Of a stretch of 20,136 nucleotides of DNA, positions 6,682 through 14,376 are shown piece after piece; positions within the stretch are counted from its first letter, which is position 1, and the number at the start of each line of letters is the position of its first letter. The translations under genes and the position numbers were made by a program. The notes below the pieces were generated by a model. The model made no database searches. It worked only from the letters and a program-made list of their open reading frames with translations, and was not told where the DNA came from. The stretch comes from an uncultured Mycolicibacterium sp. (GTDB lineage Bacteria > Actinomycetota > Actinomycetes > Mycobacteriales > Mycobacteriaceae), in contig NZ_CALDGS010000029.1 of NCBI RefSeq assembly GCF_937941905.1, forward strand, positions 1 through 20,136, read 5' to 3'.

Positions 6682-6714
6682 GGGAGCTCCTGAGCTTGGT
6701 CGGAGGTGGCCCGG

Positions 6715-7146
6715 ATGTTTCTCGGCACCTACACGCCCAAGCTCGACGACAAGGGGCGGCTCACACTGCCGGCCAAGTTCCGCGACGCACTGGCAGGAGG
6801 GTTGATGGTCACCAAGAGCCAAGACCACAGCCTCGCCGTGTACCCGCGGGAGGAATTCGAAAAGCTCGCGCGGCGGGTCGCGCAGGCGTCCCGCAGCAAC
6901 CCGCAGGCCCGGGCCTACCTGCGCAACCTCGCCGCCGCGACCGACGAGCAGCGTCCCGACGCCCAGGGGCGGATCACGCTGTCGGCCGACCACCGCCGGT
7001 ACGCCAACCTCACCAAGGACTGTGTGGTCATCGGCGCGGTCGACTACCTCGAGATCTGGGACGCACAGGCGTGGCAGGAGTACCAGCAGGCACACGAAGA
7101 GAACTTCTCCGCGGCCACCGATGAGACCTTGCGCGACATCATCTGA
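6715..7146 (+). CDS. mraZ: Transcriptional regulator MraZ
   Basis: A 143-aa DNA-binding protein of the AbrB/MraZ fold, the usual first gene of the dcw cluster; it forms ring-like oligomers and represses its own promoter in other bacteria. Both DxxxR signatures are present, at Asp11-Arg15 (DDKGRLTLP) and Asp82-Arg86 (DAQGRITLS), as expected for the two tandem half-domains. Length equals M. tuberculosis Rv2166c. The ATG at 6715 was chosen because GGAGG at 6702-6706 sits 8 nt upstream; an in-frame GTG at 6706 overlaps that ribosome site. It is preceded by phased GTGGGG boxes and followed after 142 bp by rsmH. Confidence 0.95.
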   Translation: MFLGTYTPKLDDKGRLTLPAKFRDALAGGLMVTKSQDHSLAVYPREEFEKLARRVAQASRSNPQARAYLRNLAAATDEQRPDAQGRITLSADHRRYANLTKDCVVIGAVDYLEIWDAQAWQEYQQAHEENFSAATDETLRDII

Positions 7147-7288
7147 CCCGGTCATCGGGGCCCGTGCGTCGTGGTCTCTGCCCGAACCGGCCCTGGCGTC
7201 CTTCCCCAACGCCAGGTCCGTGTCGGACAGGGACCTCGATGCAGGGGCATCGGGTCGTCACCCGGTACCGCAGCGGAGAGGAACGGTC
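7147..7288 (+). other. mraZ-rsmH spacer with a peptide-like conserved stretch and a hairpin
   Basis: This 142-bp spacer is open in the rsmH frame. From 7182 its translation (WSLPEPALASFPNARSV, then SDRDLDAG) closely resembles, from memory, the annotated N-terminus of M. tuberculosis RsmH (WSLPEATLAYFPNARFV). No ATG, GTG or TTG opens that stretch here; the in-frame choices are ATG 7121, inside mraZ, and GTG 7220, partway through. A perfect 6-bp hairpin (CGATGC-AGGG-GCATCG, 7237-7252) lies just ahead of the rsmH ribosome site. It is either a true N-terminal extension or a leader conserved as RNA. Confidence 0.5.
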
Positions 7289-8257
7289 ATGGCCGACGAG
7301 TACGGGCACGTCCCCGTGCTGCTGGAGCGCTGTGTGGAACTGCTGCGCCCGGCCCTGGCCCGCGACGACGCCGTGCTGCTCGACGCCACCCTGGGTGCCG
7401 GCGGTCACGCCGAACGGTTCCTGACCGAGCTGCCCGGGCTGCGGCTGATCGGGCTGGACCGCGACCCGGAGGCGCTGCGCATCGCCACCGCCCGGCTGGC
7501 CCGGTTCGGCGACCGCGTCACCACGGTGCGCACCCGCTACGACGGCATCGCCGACGCGCTGGCCCGAACCGGTTGCGCGCCGGGCTCGTTGGCCGGGGTG
7601 CTGTTCGACCTCGGGGTGTCGTCGATGCAGCTCGACCGCGTCGAGCGCGGCTTCTCCTACGCCGCCGACGCCCCGCTGGACATGCGGATGGACCCGGACG
7701 CCCCGCTGACCGCCGCCGACGTCGTCAACACCTACGACGAGCGGGCGCTGGCCCGGGTGCTGCGCGACTACGGCGAGGAGCGGTTCGCCGCCCGGATCGC
7801 CGCGCAGATCGTGCGCCGCCGCGCCCGCCGGCCGTTGCGCACCACCGGCGAGCTCGTCGAACTGCTCTACGAGACGATCCCGGCACCGGCCCGGCGCACC
7901 GGCGGGCACCCGGCCAAGCGCACCTTCCAGGCGCTGCGCATCGAGGTCAACGCCGAGCTCGACGCGCTGCGGGCGGCGCTGCCGGCCGCGCTCGACGCGC
8001 TCGCCCCGGGCGGCCGCATCGTGGTGATGGCCTACCAGTCGCTCGAGGACCGCATCGTCAAACGGGTGTTCGCCGAGGCGACCGCGTCCCGCACGCCGCC
8101 CGGACTGCCCGTCGAACTGCCCGGTCACGAACCGGAATTCGTCGCGCTCACCCGCGGCGCCGAACGCGCCTCCGAGGTGGAGGTGCAACGCAACCCGCGT
8201 AGCGCCCCGGTGCGGCTGCGCGCCCTCGAGAAGGTCGGCAGGAGGGAACACGCATGA
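7289..8257 (+). CDS. rsmH: 16S rRNA (cytosine(1402)-N(4))-methyltransferase RsmH
   Basis: A SAM-dependent methyltransferase (MraW) that adds the N4-methyl group to C1402 of 16S rRNA in the decoding centre. Visible motifs: GHVPVLL at 6-12, the SAM-binding LDATLGAGGH at 31-40, LFDLGVSSMQLD at 105-116, RMD shortly after, KRTFQALRIEVN at 210-221, and a late SLEDRIVKR motif. The ATG at 7289 is preceded by GGAGAGG with 7-nt spacing and gives 322 aa, a normal family length. M. tuberculosis Rv2165c is annotated at 396 aa with an N-terminal extension whose likeness is visible upstream here, so a longer form (ATG 7121, 378 aa, or GTG 7220, 345 aa) cannot be excluded. The stop overlaps the next start (ATGA). 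Confidence 0.93.
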   Translation: MADEYGHVPVLLERCVELLRPALARDDAVLLDATLGAGGHAERFLTELPGLRLIGLDRDPEALRIATARLARFGDRVTTVRTRYDGIADALARTGCAPGSLAGVLFDLGVSSMQLDRVERGFSYAADAPLDMRMDPDAPLTAADVVNTYDERALARVLRDYGEERFAARIAAQIVRRRARRPLRTTGELVELLYETIPAPARRTGGHPAKRTFQALRIEVNAELDALRAALPAALDALAPGGRIVVMAYQSLEDRIVKRVFAEATASRTPPGLPVELPGHEPEFVALTRGAERASEVEVQRNPRSAPVRLRALEKVGRREHA

Positions 8258-9408
8258 GGGCCAACCGAACCGGCGCGCTGCGCGAGACCGACGATCCCCG
8301 CCGCCGCGCGCCGCACCCGGACGAACGTGCCCGCGGGAATGATCGCGCGGCCCGCCGCGGGGTCGATCGCGCGGCCCGCCGCGGGGTCGATCGCGCGGCC
8401 CGCCGCGGTGCCGACCACCGGCCGGCTCGCCGGCCGGGCAGCCCCCGCGAGCAGGCCCGGCAGCGGCCCGCGCCGGAGACCGGTGCCTTCCCACGGCCAC
8501 CCGTCGCCGCACCCGCCGACGGCCGCGGCCGGCCCAAGTCGGCCAGTGCCGCCAAGGCCCGGGCCAAGGCGCGGAAGGCCAAGGCGCCCAAGGTTGTCCG
8601 ACCGCCGCTGCGGGAACGGCTGGCGGCCCGGCTGGCCACCGTCGACCTCAACCCGCGCCGGCTGGTGGCCCGGGTGCCGTTCGTGGTGCTGGTCATCGGC
8701 GCGCTCGCCATGGGCCTGGGGGTGACGCTGTGGCTGTCCACCGACGCCGCCGACCGGTCCTACCGGCTGGAGGCCGCCCGCCGCACCAACATCGAACTGG
8801 CGCAGCAGAAGGAGGCGCTCGAGCGCGAGGTGCTCGAGGCGCAGGCCGCGCCGGCCCTGGCCGAGGCGGCGCGTGAGCTCGGCATGATCCCGTCCCGCGA
8901 CACCGCGCACCTGGTGCAGGATCCGGCCGGCAACTGGGTGGTGGTCGGCACCCCCAAACCCGCCGAGGGAGCGCCGCCGCCGCCGTTGAACACCCCGATC
9001 CCGGAGACCACGCCCGCGCCGCCACCGCCGGTCCCGCCGGCGCCCGGGGCGGCCGGGGTGCCGCCGGCCGCACCCGGCGCCGCGCCGCTGGAGGTTCCGG
9101 TGCGGGTCACCCCGCAGCGGCCCGGCACCGCCCAGACCCGGACCGTCCCGGACCTGCCGGGGGCGACTCCACCGGCGGCGAACCTCGAAGTGCCGCACGG
9201 GGTGTCCGGCCCGGTGACGATGCCCGGCCCGGCCCCGGTGCTGACCCCGGTGCAGCCGCCGGCCGAGCAGCTACTGCCGGTCGACCCGGCGCTGCTCGAG
9301 GCGCTCGCCGAACCCGCCCCGCACGCGGCCGACCCGGGCCTGCCGTCCCCGCCCGGACCGGCCGAACCCGGCACCGCACCCGGTCCCGAACCCGTCGCAG
9401 GCCGATGA
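8254..9408 (+). CDS. ftsL: FtsL-like bitopic division protein with Pro-rich tail, Rv2164c homologue
   Basis: This 384-aa protein sits in the ftsL position between rsmH and pbpB. It has a long basic cytoplasmic N-terminus (about 140 aa, Arg/Lys/Ala rich, with an 8-residue tandem repeat), one transmembrane helix at about 142-164, and a coiled-coil-like stretch (about 168-205, Glu/Gln/Leu heptads, then ARELGMIPS). That last arrangement is the FtsL core, which partners FtsQ/FtsB at the septum. The roughly 170 outer C-terminal residues are Pro/Ala rich (runs such as PAPPPPVPPAP) with no recognisable fold. Canonical FtsL proteins are near 100-120 aa, so both flanks are extensions; M. tuberculosis Rv2164c (also 384 aa) shares this plan. 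ATG at 8254 overlaps the rsmH stop, and its own stop overlaps the pbpB start. Confidence 0.88.
   Translation: MRANRTGALRETDDPRRRAPHPDERARGNDRAARRGVDRAARRGVDRAARRGADHRPARRPGSPREQARQRPAPETGAFPRPPVAAPADGRGRPKSASAAKARAKARKAKAPKVVRPPLRERLAARLATVDLNPRRLVARVPFVVLVIGALAMGLGVTLWLSTDAADRSYRLEAARRTNIELAQQKEALEREVLEAQAAPALAEAARELGMIPSRDTAHLVQDPAGNWVVVGTPKPAEGAPPPPLNTPIPETTPAPPPPVPPAPGAAGVPPAAPGAAPLEVPVRVTPQRPGTAQTRTVPDLPGATPPAANLEVPHGVSGPVTMPGPAPVLTPVQPPAEQLLPVDPALLEALAEPAPHAADPGLPSPPGPAEPGTAPGPEPVAGR
8341..8412 (+). repeat. In-frame 24-bp tandem repeat, three copies
   Basis: Three consecutive 24-bp units start at 8341, 8365 and 8389. The first two are identical and the third differs at two bases near its end. 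Each encodes DRAARRGV (DRAARRGA in the last) in the cytoplasmic N-terminus of the FtsL-like protein. The unit length keeps frame, so copy number could vary between strains without breaking the gene. Confidence 0.95.
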
Positions 9409-11324
9409 GACCGCACCGGGGCAAGCGCGGCGCCGCGCCGCCCGTCCCGCGCCGGGACCCGGCGGGACAGGGCCGGTCGGCGCGCAGCCGGCGTATCCGC
9501 AAGGCCGCCACCGACACCGGGATCACCAGCTCGTCGTTCGTGTTCCGGCACCGGGTCGGCAACGCGGCGATCTTTCTGGTGCTCGCCGTGGTGGCCGCGC
9601 AGCTGTTCAACCTGCAGGGGCCGCGGGCGGCCACGCTGCGGGCCGAGGCGGCCAGCCAGCTCAAGGTCACCGACGTGCAGAAGGCGTTGCGCGGCAGCAT
9701 CGTCGACCGCAACTTCGACAAGCTGGCGTTCACCATCGAGGCCCGGGCGCTGACCTTCCAGCCGCAGCGCATCCGCCAGCAGCTCGCCGAGGCCAAGGAG
9801 AAGGACCCCGACGCGCCGGAGCCCGCCGACCGGCTCGCCGAGATCGCCGCCGGGGTTTCCGAGAAGCTCGGCGGCAAGCCCGACCGGCAGACCGTGCTCA
9901 AGAAGCTGATGAGCAACGAGACGTTCGTCTACCTGGCCCGCGCGGTCGACCCGGCGGTGGCCCGCGCCATCACCGAGGAGTACCCCGAGGTCGGTGCCGA
10001 GCGGCAGGACCTGCGGCAGTACCCGGGCGGGTCGCTGGCGGCCAACGTCGTCGGCGCCATCGACTGGGACGGCCACGGCCTGATGGGCCTGGAGGACGCC
10101 ATGGACGCGGTGCTGGCCGGCACCGACGGCTCCATCACCTACGACCGCGGCTCCGACGGCGTGGTCATTCCCGGCAGCTACCGCAACCGGCACGAGGCGG
10201 TCAACGGCTCGGACGTGCAGCTGACCATCGACGACGACATCCAGTTCCACGTCCAGCAGCAGGTCCAGCTGGCCAAGGACGCCTCCGGCGCCAAGAACGT
10301 CTCGGCGGTGGTGCTCGACGCCAAGACCGCCGAGGTGCTGGCGATGGCCAACGACAACACCTTCGACCCGTCCCAGGACCTGTCCCGCCAGGAGGACCGC
10401 CAGCTCGGCAACCTGCCGGTCACCTCGCCGTTCGAGCCCGGGTCGGTGAACAAGATCGTCACCGCGGCCAGCGTCATCGAATTCGGCCTGTCCACCCCCG
10501 ACGAGGTGCTGCAGGTGCCCGGCTCCATCCACATGGGCGGGGTGACCGTCGGCGACGCCTGGAGCCACGGCGTGGTGCCCTACACCACCACCGGGGTGTT
10601 CGGGAAGTCCTCCAACGTCGGCACCCTGATGCTGGCGCAGCGGGTCGGGCCGGAGCGGTTCTACGAGATGCTGCGCAAGTTCGGCCTGGGGCAGCGCACC
10701 GGCGTCGGACTGCCCGGCGAGAGCGCGGGCCTGCTGCCGCCCATCGACCAGTGGTCCGGCAGCACCTTCTCGAACCTGCCCATCGGCCAGGGCCTTTCGA
10801 TGACCCTGCTGCAGATGGCGGCGATGTACCAGACCATCGCCAACGACGGGCTGCGCATCCCGCCGCGCATCATCAAGGCCACCATCGCCCCGGACGGCAC
10901 CCGCACCGAGGAACCCCGCCCGGAGGGCATCCGGGTGATCAGCCCGCAGACCGCCCGGGTGGTGCGCGACATGTTCCGGGCGGTGGTGCAGCGCGACCCC
11001 ACCGGGGTGCAGCAGGGCACCGGCCCGCAGGCCGCCGTCGAGGGCTACCAGATCGCCGGCAAGACCGGCACCGCCCAGCAGATCAACCCGGCCTGCGGCT
11101 GCTACTACAGCGACGTCTACTGGATCACCTTCGCCGGCATGGCCCCGGTCGACGACCCGCGCTACGTGGTGGCCATCATGATGGACGCGCCCAAGCGCGC
11201 CGCCGACGGCTCGCCCGGCACCTCGGCCGCGCCGCTGTTCCACAACATCATGGCCTGGCTGCTGCAGCGCGAGAACGTGCCGCTGTCGCCCCCGGCGGAG
11301 CGGCTGGTGCTGCAGGCCGACTGA
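9405..11324 (+). CDS. pbpB: Septal peptidoglycan transpeptidase PbpB (FtsI, PBP3)
   Basis: A class B penicillin-binding protein (639 aa; M. tuberculosis Rv2163c is 679 aa) that crosslinks septal peptidoglycan made by FtsW. Order of parts: a basic cytoplasmic N-terminus (1-50), one transmembrane anchor at about 51-69, a non-catalytic pedestal domain with RGSIVDRN and the FtsI-type YPGGSLAANVVG, then the transpeptidase domain. Active-site motifs are all intact: SxxK at Ser347 (PGSVNK), SxN at Ser402-Asn404 (KSSNVG), KTGT at 553-556. A cysteine pair occurs soon after (ACGC). The ATG at 9405 overlaps the preceding stop (ATGA), which implies translational coupling. The murE gene follows after 32 bp, without the PE_PGRS38 and Rv2159c-Rv2161c insertion found here in M. 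tuberculosis. Confidence 0.97.
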   Translation: MRPHRGKRGAAPPVPRRDPAGQGRSARSRRIRKAATDTGITSSSFVFRHRVGNAAIFLVLAVVAAQLFNLQGPRAATLRAEAASQLKVTDVQKALRGSIVDRNFDKLAFTIEARALTFQPQRIRQQLAEAKEKDPDAPEPADRLAEIAAGVSEKLGGKPDRQTVLKKLMSNETFVYLARAVDPAVARAITEEYPEVGAERQDLRQYPGGSLAANVVGAIDWDGHGLMGLEDAMDAVLAGTDGSITYDRGSDGVVIPGSYRNRHEAVNGSDVQLTIDDDIQFHVQQQVQLAKDASGAKNVSAVVLDAKTAEVLAMANDNTFDPSQDLSRQEDRQLGNLPVTSPFEPGSVNKIVTAASVIEFGLSTPDEVLQVPGSIHMGGVTVGDAWSHGVVPYTTTGVFGKSSNVGTLMLAQRVGPERFYEMLRKFGLGQRTGVGLPGESAGLLPPIDQWSGSTFSNLPIGQGLSMTLLQMAAMYQTIANDGLRIPPRIIKATIAPDGTRTEEPRPEGIRVISPQTARVVRDMFRAVVQRDPTGVQQGTGPQAAVEGYQIAGKTGTAQQINPACGCYYSDVYWITFAGMAPVDDPRYVVAIMMDAPKRAADGSPGTSAAPLFHNIMAWLLQRENVPLSPPAERLVLQAD

Positions 11325-11356
11325 CCGGGCGGCCAGCCGTCGGCCGGTACTGTGTC

Positions 11357-12889
11357 ATGGCCATGACATTGCGTCCCAGCCACCCCGCCGGCCGAGCCCT
11401 GCGGTCGCTTGCCGAGCAGGTCCGGGCGGTGCCCGCGGTCCCGGGGGAGATCCCGGCGGTGCAGGTCACCGGTGTGACGCTGCGCGGCCAGGACGCCCGG
11501 CCCGGGGACCTGTTCGCCGCGCTGCCCGGCGCCCGTGCCCACGGCGCCCGCTACACCGCCGACGCCGCCGCGCGGGGCGCGGTCGCGGTGCTCACCGACC
11601 CCGCCGGGCGGGCCGAGGCCGCCGGCGCCGGGCTGCCGGTGCTGGTGCACCCGGAGCCGCGCGCGGTGCTCGGCGAGCTCGCCGCGACGGTCTACGGCCA
11701 TCCCGCGCAGCGGCTGCGGGTGATCGGGGTGACCGGAACCTCCGGCAAGACCACCACCGCCTACCTGGTGGAGGCCGGGCTGCGTGCGGCCGGCCGGACC
11801 GCCGGGCTGATCGGCACCGTCGGGGTGCGCGTCGCCGGCCGCGACCTGCCCAGCGCGCTGACCACTCCGGAGGCCCCGGACCTGCAGGCGCTGCTGGCCG
11901 CCATGCTCGAACAGGGCGTGGACACCGCGGTGATGGAGGTGTCCAGCCACGCGCTGAGCCTGGGCCGCGTCGACGGAATGCGGTTCGCCGTGGGCGGATT
12001 CACCAACCTGTCCCGCGACCACCTCGACTTCCACCCCACCATGGAGGACTACTTCGAGGCCAAGGCCCGGCTGTTCGACCCGGCGTCGCCGACGCACGCC
12101 GAACGCGCGGTGATCTGTGTCGACGACGCGGCCGGCCGGCGGATGCGCCACCGTGCGGCGGCCGAAACCCTGGTCACCGTCAGCGCATTCGGGCAGGACG
12201 CGGACTGGCGCGCGGAGGCGATCGACACCACCGGGGCGGGGCAGACCTTCACCGCGGTCGACCCGGCCGGCGGCCGGCACCGCATCCGGATCGCGCTGCC
12301 CGGCCGGTTCAACGTGGCCAACGCGCTGCTGGCGGTCGCGCTGCTCGACGCCGTCGGCGTCACCCCGCAGCAGGCCGCCGCCGGGCTGCGCAGCGCCGGC
12401 GTGCCGGGCCGGCTGCAGCGCATCGACCGCGGCCAGGACTTCCTCGCCGTGGTCGACTACGCCCACAAACCCGGCGCGCTGCGCGCGGTGCTGGAGGCGC
12501 TGCGCGAACAGCTCGCCGGATCCGGCCGGCTGGCCGTGGTGTTCGGCGCCGGTGGCGACCGCGACACCGGCAAGCGCGCCCCGATGGGCCGCGTCGCCGC
12601 CGAACTGGCCGACCTGGTCGTGGTCACCGACGACAACCCGCGCAGCGAGGATCCCGCGGCCATCCGGGCCGCGATCGTGGCCGGGGCCGCCGCGGCCGGC
12701 ACCGCCGCGCGGATCGTCGAGATCGGCGACCGGCGCGCCGCCATCGCCCACGCGGTCGCCTGGGCCCGCCCCGGCGACATCGTGCTCGTCGCCGGCAAAG
12801 GCCACGAGACCGGCCAGACCATCGCCGGACAGACCCGCCCGTTCGACGACCGCGACGAACTCGCCGCGGCACTGGAGGCCCGCCGTTGA
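11357..12889 (+). CDS. murE: UDP-MurNAc-L-Ala-D-Glu:meso-diaminopimelate ligase MurE
   Basis: A cytoplasmic ATP-dependent ligase that adds the third stem-peptide residue. The substrate-binding N-terminal domain is followed by the P-loop GVTGTSGKTTT (Lys131), the Mur signature around VMEVSSHALSLGRV and FTNLSRDHLDFH, and the C-terminal domain with VVDYAHKPGAL and DNPRSEDP at 426-433. The DNPR tetrad is the meso-DAP-selecting motif, so the third residue should be meso-DAP rather than lysine. The start is ATG 11357 or the second ATG at 11363 (510 or 508 aa). Neither has a recognisable Shine-Dalgarno sequence, and the gap from pbpB is only 32 bp, so coupling or a weak internal promoter is likely. 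The stop overlaps a TTG start of murF. Confidence 0.96.
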   Translation: MAMTLRPSHPAGRALRSLAEQVRAVPAVPGEIPAVQVTGVTLRGQDARPGDLFAALPGARAHGARYTADAAARGAVAVLTDPAGRAEAAGAGLPVLVHPEPRAVLGELAATVYGHPAQRLRVIGVTGTSGKTTTAYLVEAGLRAAGRTAGLIGTVGVRVAGRDLPSALTTPEAPDLQALLAAMLEQGVDTAVMEVSSHALSLGRVDGMRFAVGGFTNLSRDHLDFHPTMEDYFEAKARLFDPASPTHAERAVICVDDAAGRRMRHRAAAETLVTVSAFGQDADWRAEAIDTTGAGQTFTAVDPAGGRHRIRIALPGRFNVANALLAVALLDAVGVTPQQAAAGLRSAGVPGRLQRIDRGQDFLAVVDYAHKPGALRAVLEALREQLAGSGRLAVVFGAGGDRDTGKRAPMGRVAAELADLVVVTDDNPRSEDPAAIRAAIVAGAAAAGTAARIVEIGDRRAAIAHAVAWARPGDIVLVAGKGHETGQTIAGQTRPFDDRDELAAALEARR

Positions 12890-14376
12890 TCGAACTGTCC
12901 CTCACCGAGATCGCCGAGATCGTCGGCGGTGAACTCGCCGACGTCAGCCCGGAGCAGGCGGCGGCCACCCGGGTCACCGGCACGGTCGAATTCGACTCGC
13001 GCCGGGTGACACCCGGCGGCCTGTTCGTCGCGCTGCCCGGCGCCCGCACCGACGGGCACGACCACGCCGCCGACGCCGTCGCCGCCGGGGCGGTGGCGGT
13101 GCTGGCCGCGCGGCCGGTCGGGGTGCCCGCCGTCGTGGTGCCGCCGGCCGCCGGCGACGCCCGCGCCGGCGTGCTCGAGCACGACACCGACGGCTCCGGC
13201 GCGGCGGTGCTGGCCGGGCTGGCCCGGCTGGCCCGCGCGGTGGCCGCCGAACTGACCGCCGGGGGGCTGCGCGTCATCGGCGTGACCGGCTCGTCGGGCA
13301 AGACCTCCACCAAGGACCTGCTGGCGGCGGTGCTGGCCCCGCTGGGTACCGTCGTCGCCCCGCCCGGTTCGTTCAACAACGAGCTCGGCCTGCCCTGGAC
13401 CGTGCTGCGCGCCGACCGCGACACCGACTTCCTGGTGCTGGAGATGTCGGCCCGCCACCCGGGCAACATCGCCGCGCTGGCCGAGATCGCCCGCCCGCGC
13501 ATCGGGGTGGTGCTCAACGTCGGCACCGCCCACCTCGGCGAGTTCGGCTCGCGCGAGGCCATCGCCGACACCAAGGCCGAACTGGCCGCGGCGATCCCGG
13601 CCGACGGGGTGGCGGTGCTCAACGTCGACGACACCGCGGTGGCGCCGATGGCGCAGCGCACCGCCGCCCGGGTGGTGCGGGTGTCCCGATCGCCCGGGGC
13701 GGACCTGTGGGCCGGCGAGGTCACCCTCGACGAGCTGGCCCGGGCCCGGTTCACCCTGCACGCCGGCCACGAGCAGGTCGAGGTGGCGCTGGCGGTGCAC
13801 GGCGAGCACCAGGTGTCCAACGCGCTGTGCGCGGCGGCGGTGGCCCGCGAGTGCGGGGCGAGCCTGCCGCAGATCGCCGCCGCGCTGGCCGCCGCCGGGC
13901 CGGTCTCGCCGCGCCGCATGCAGGTCGTCACCCGCGCCGACGGGGTGACCGTCATCAACGACGCCTACAACGCCAACCCGGACTCGATGGCCGCCGGGCT
14001 CAAGGCGCTGGCCTGGATGGCCCGTTCGGCCGGGCAGCGGCGGCGCAGCTGGGCGGTGCTGGGGGAGATGGCCGAACTCGGCGACGAGGCAATTGCCGAA
14101 CATGACCGCATCGGCCGGCTCGCGGTGCGCTTAGATGTGTCTCGACTCGTCGTCGTCGGAACCGGGAGGACTATGAGCGCCATGCACCACGGCGCCGTCA
14201 TGGAGGGATCATGGGGCTCTGAGTCCACCATGGTGCCCGACCCCGAGGCCGCCCTGGCCCTGCTGCGCGCCGAGCTGGCGCCCGGGGACGTGGTGTTGGT
14301 GAAGGCATCGAACGCGGCGGGCCTGGGCACCCTGGCCGAGGCGCTGCTCGCCGAGCCCGGGGATCCGCGCGGATGA
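12886..14376 (+). CDS. murF: UDP-MurNAc-tripeptide:D-alanyl-D-alanine ligase MurF
   Basis: A cytoplasmic ATP-dependent ligase that attaches the D-Ala-D-Ala dipeptide, completing UDP-MurNAc-pentapeptide (496 aa). It shows the N-terminal VEFDSRRVTPGGLFVALPGAR motif in part, the P-loop GVTGSSGKTSTK (Lys139), EMSARHPGNI, NVGTAHLGEFGS and the C-terminal VINDAYNANPDSM. The start is an uncommon TTG at 12886, fixed by the conserved MIEL opening and a 4-bp overlap with the murE stop (TTGA). Codons 416-448 (about 14131-14229) are unusual: TTA, TCT, CGA, AGG, ACT and TCA cluster there, in an otherwise strongly G/C-ending gene. The stop overlaps the mraY start (ATGA). Confidence 0.96.
   Translation: MIELSLTEIAEIVGGELADVSPEQAAATRVTGTVEFDSRRVTPGGLFVALPGARTDGHDHAADAVAAGAVAVLAARPVGVPAVVVPPAAGDARAGVLEHDTDGSGAAVLAGLARLARAVAAELTAGGLRVIGVTGSSGKTSTKDLLAAVLAPLGTVVAPPGSFNNELGLPWTVLRADRDTDFLVLEMSARHPGNIAALAEIARPRIGVVLNVGTAHLGEFGSREAIADTKAELAAAIPADGVAVLNVDDTAVAPMAQRTAARVVRVSRSPGADLWAGEVTLDELARARFTLHAGHEQVEVALAVHGEHQVSNALCAAAVARECGASLPQIAAALAAAGPVSPRRMQVVTRADGVTVINDAYNANPDSMAAGLKALAWMARSAGQRRRSWAVLGEMAELGDEAIAEHDRIGRLAVRLDVSRLVVVGTGRTMSAMHHGAVMEGSWGSESTMVPDPEAALALLRAELAPGDVVLVKASNAAGLGTLAEALLAEPGDPRG

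Noticed and set aside
6398..6693. Short plus-strand frames in the gene-free stretch before mraZ
   Set aside because: Arg/Pro-rich translations without a ribosome site or family resemblance; the repeated GTGGGG boxes explain the region better.
5812..7209. Minus-strand frame covering the DUF3040 gene, the mraZ upstream region and mraZ
   Set aside because: It spans an intrinsic terminator and two confident opposite-strand genes and shows no domain. It would otherwise be the only gene candidate facing the minus-strand box array.
7022..7288. Full upstream extension of rsmH from position 7022
   Set aside because: This part overlaps the end of mraZ and its translation is Arg/Ser/Thr-rich shadow sequence. 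Only the part from about 7182 resembles a real protein.
8760..11243. Very long minus-strand open frame opposite the FtsL-like gene and pbpB
   Set aside because: Its translation is low-complexity Gly/Ala/Val/His-rich with no motif. It mirrors well-supported plus-strand genes, as expected at this GC content.
14164..14175. Internal Shine-Dalgarno plus in-frame ATG in murF
   Set aside because: The spacing is only 3 nt from GGAGG to ATG, too short for efficient initiation, and the product would be a C-terminal fragment. Kept only as a possibility within the codon-island finding.
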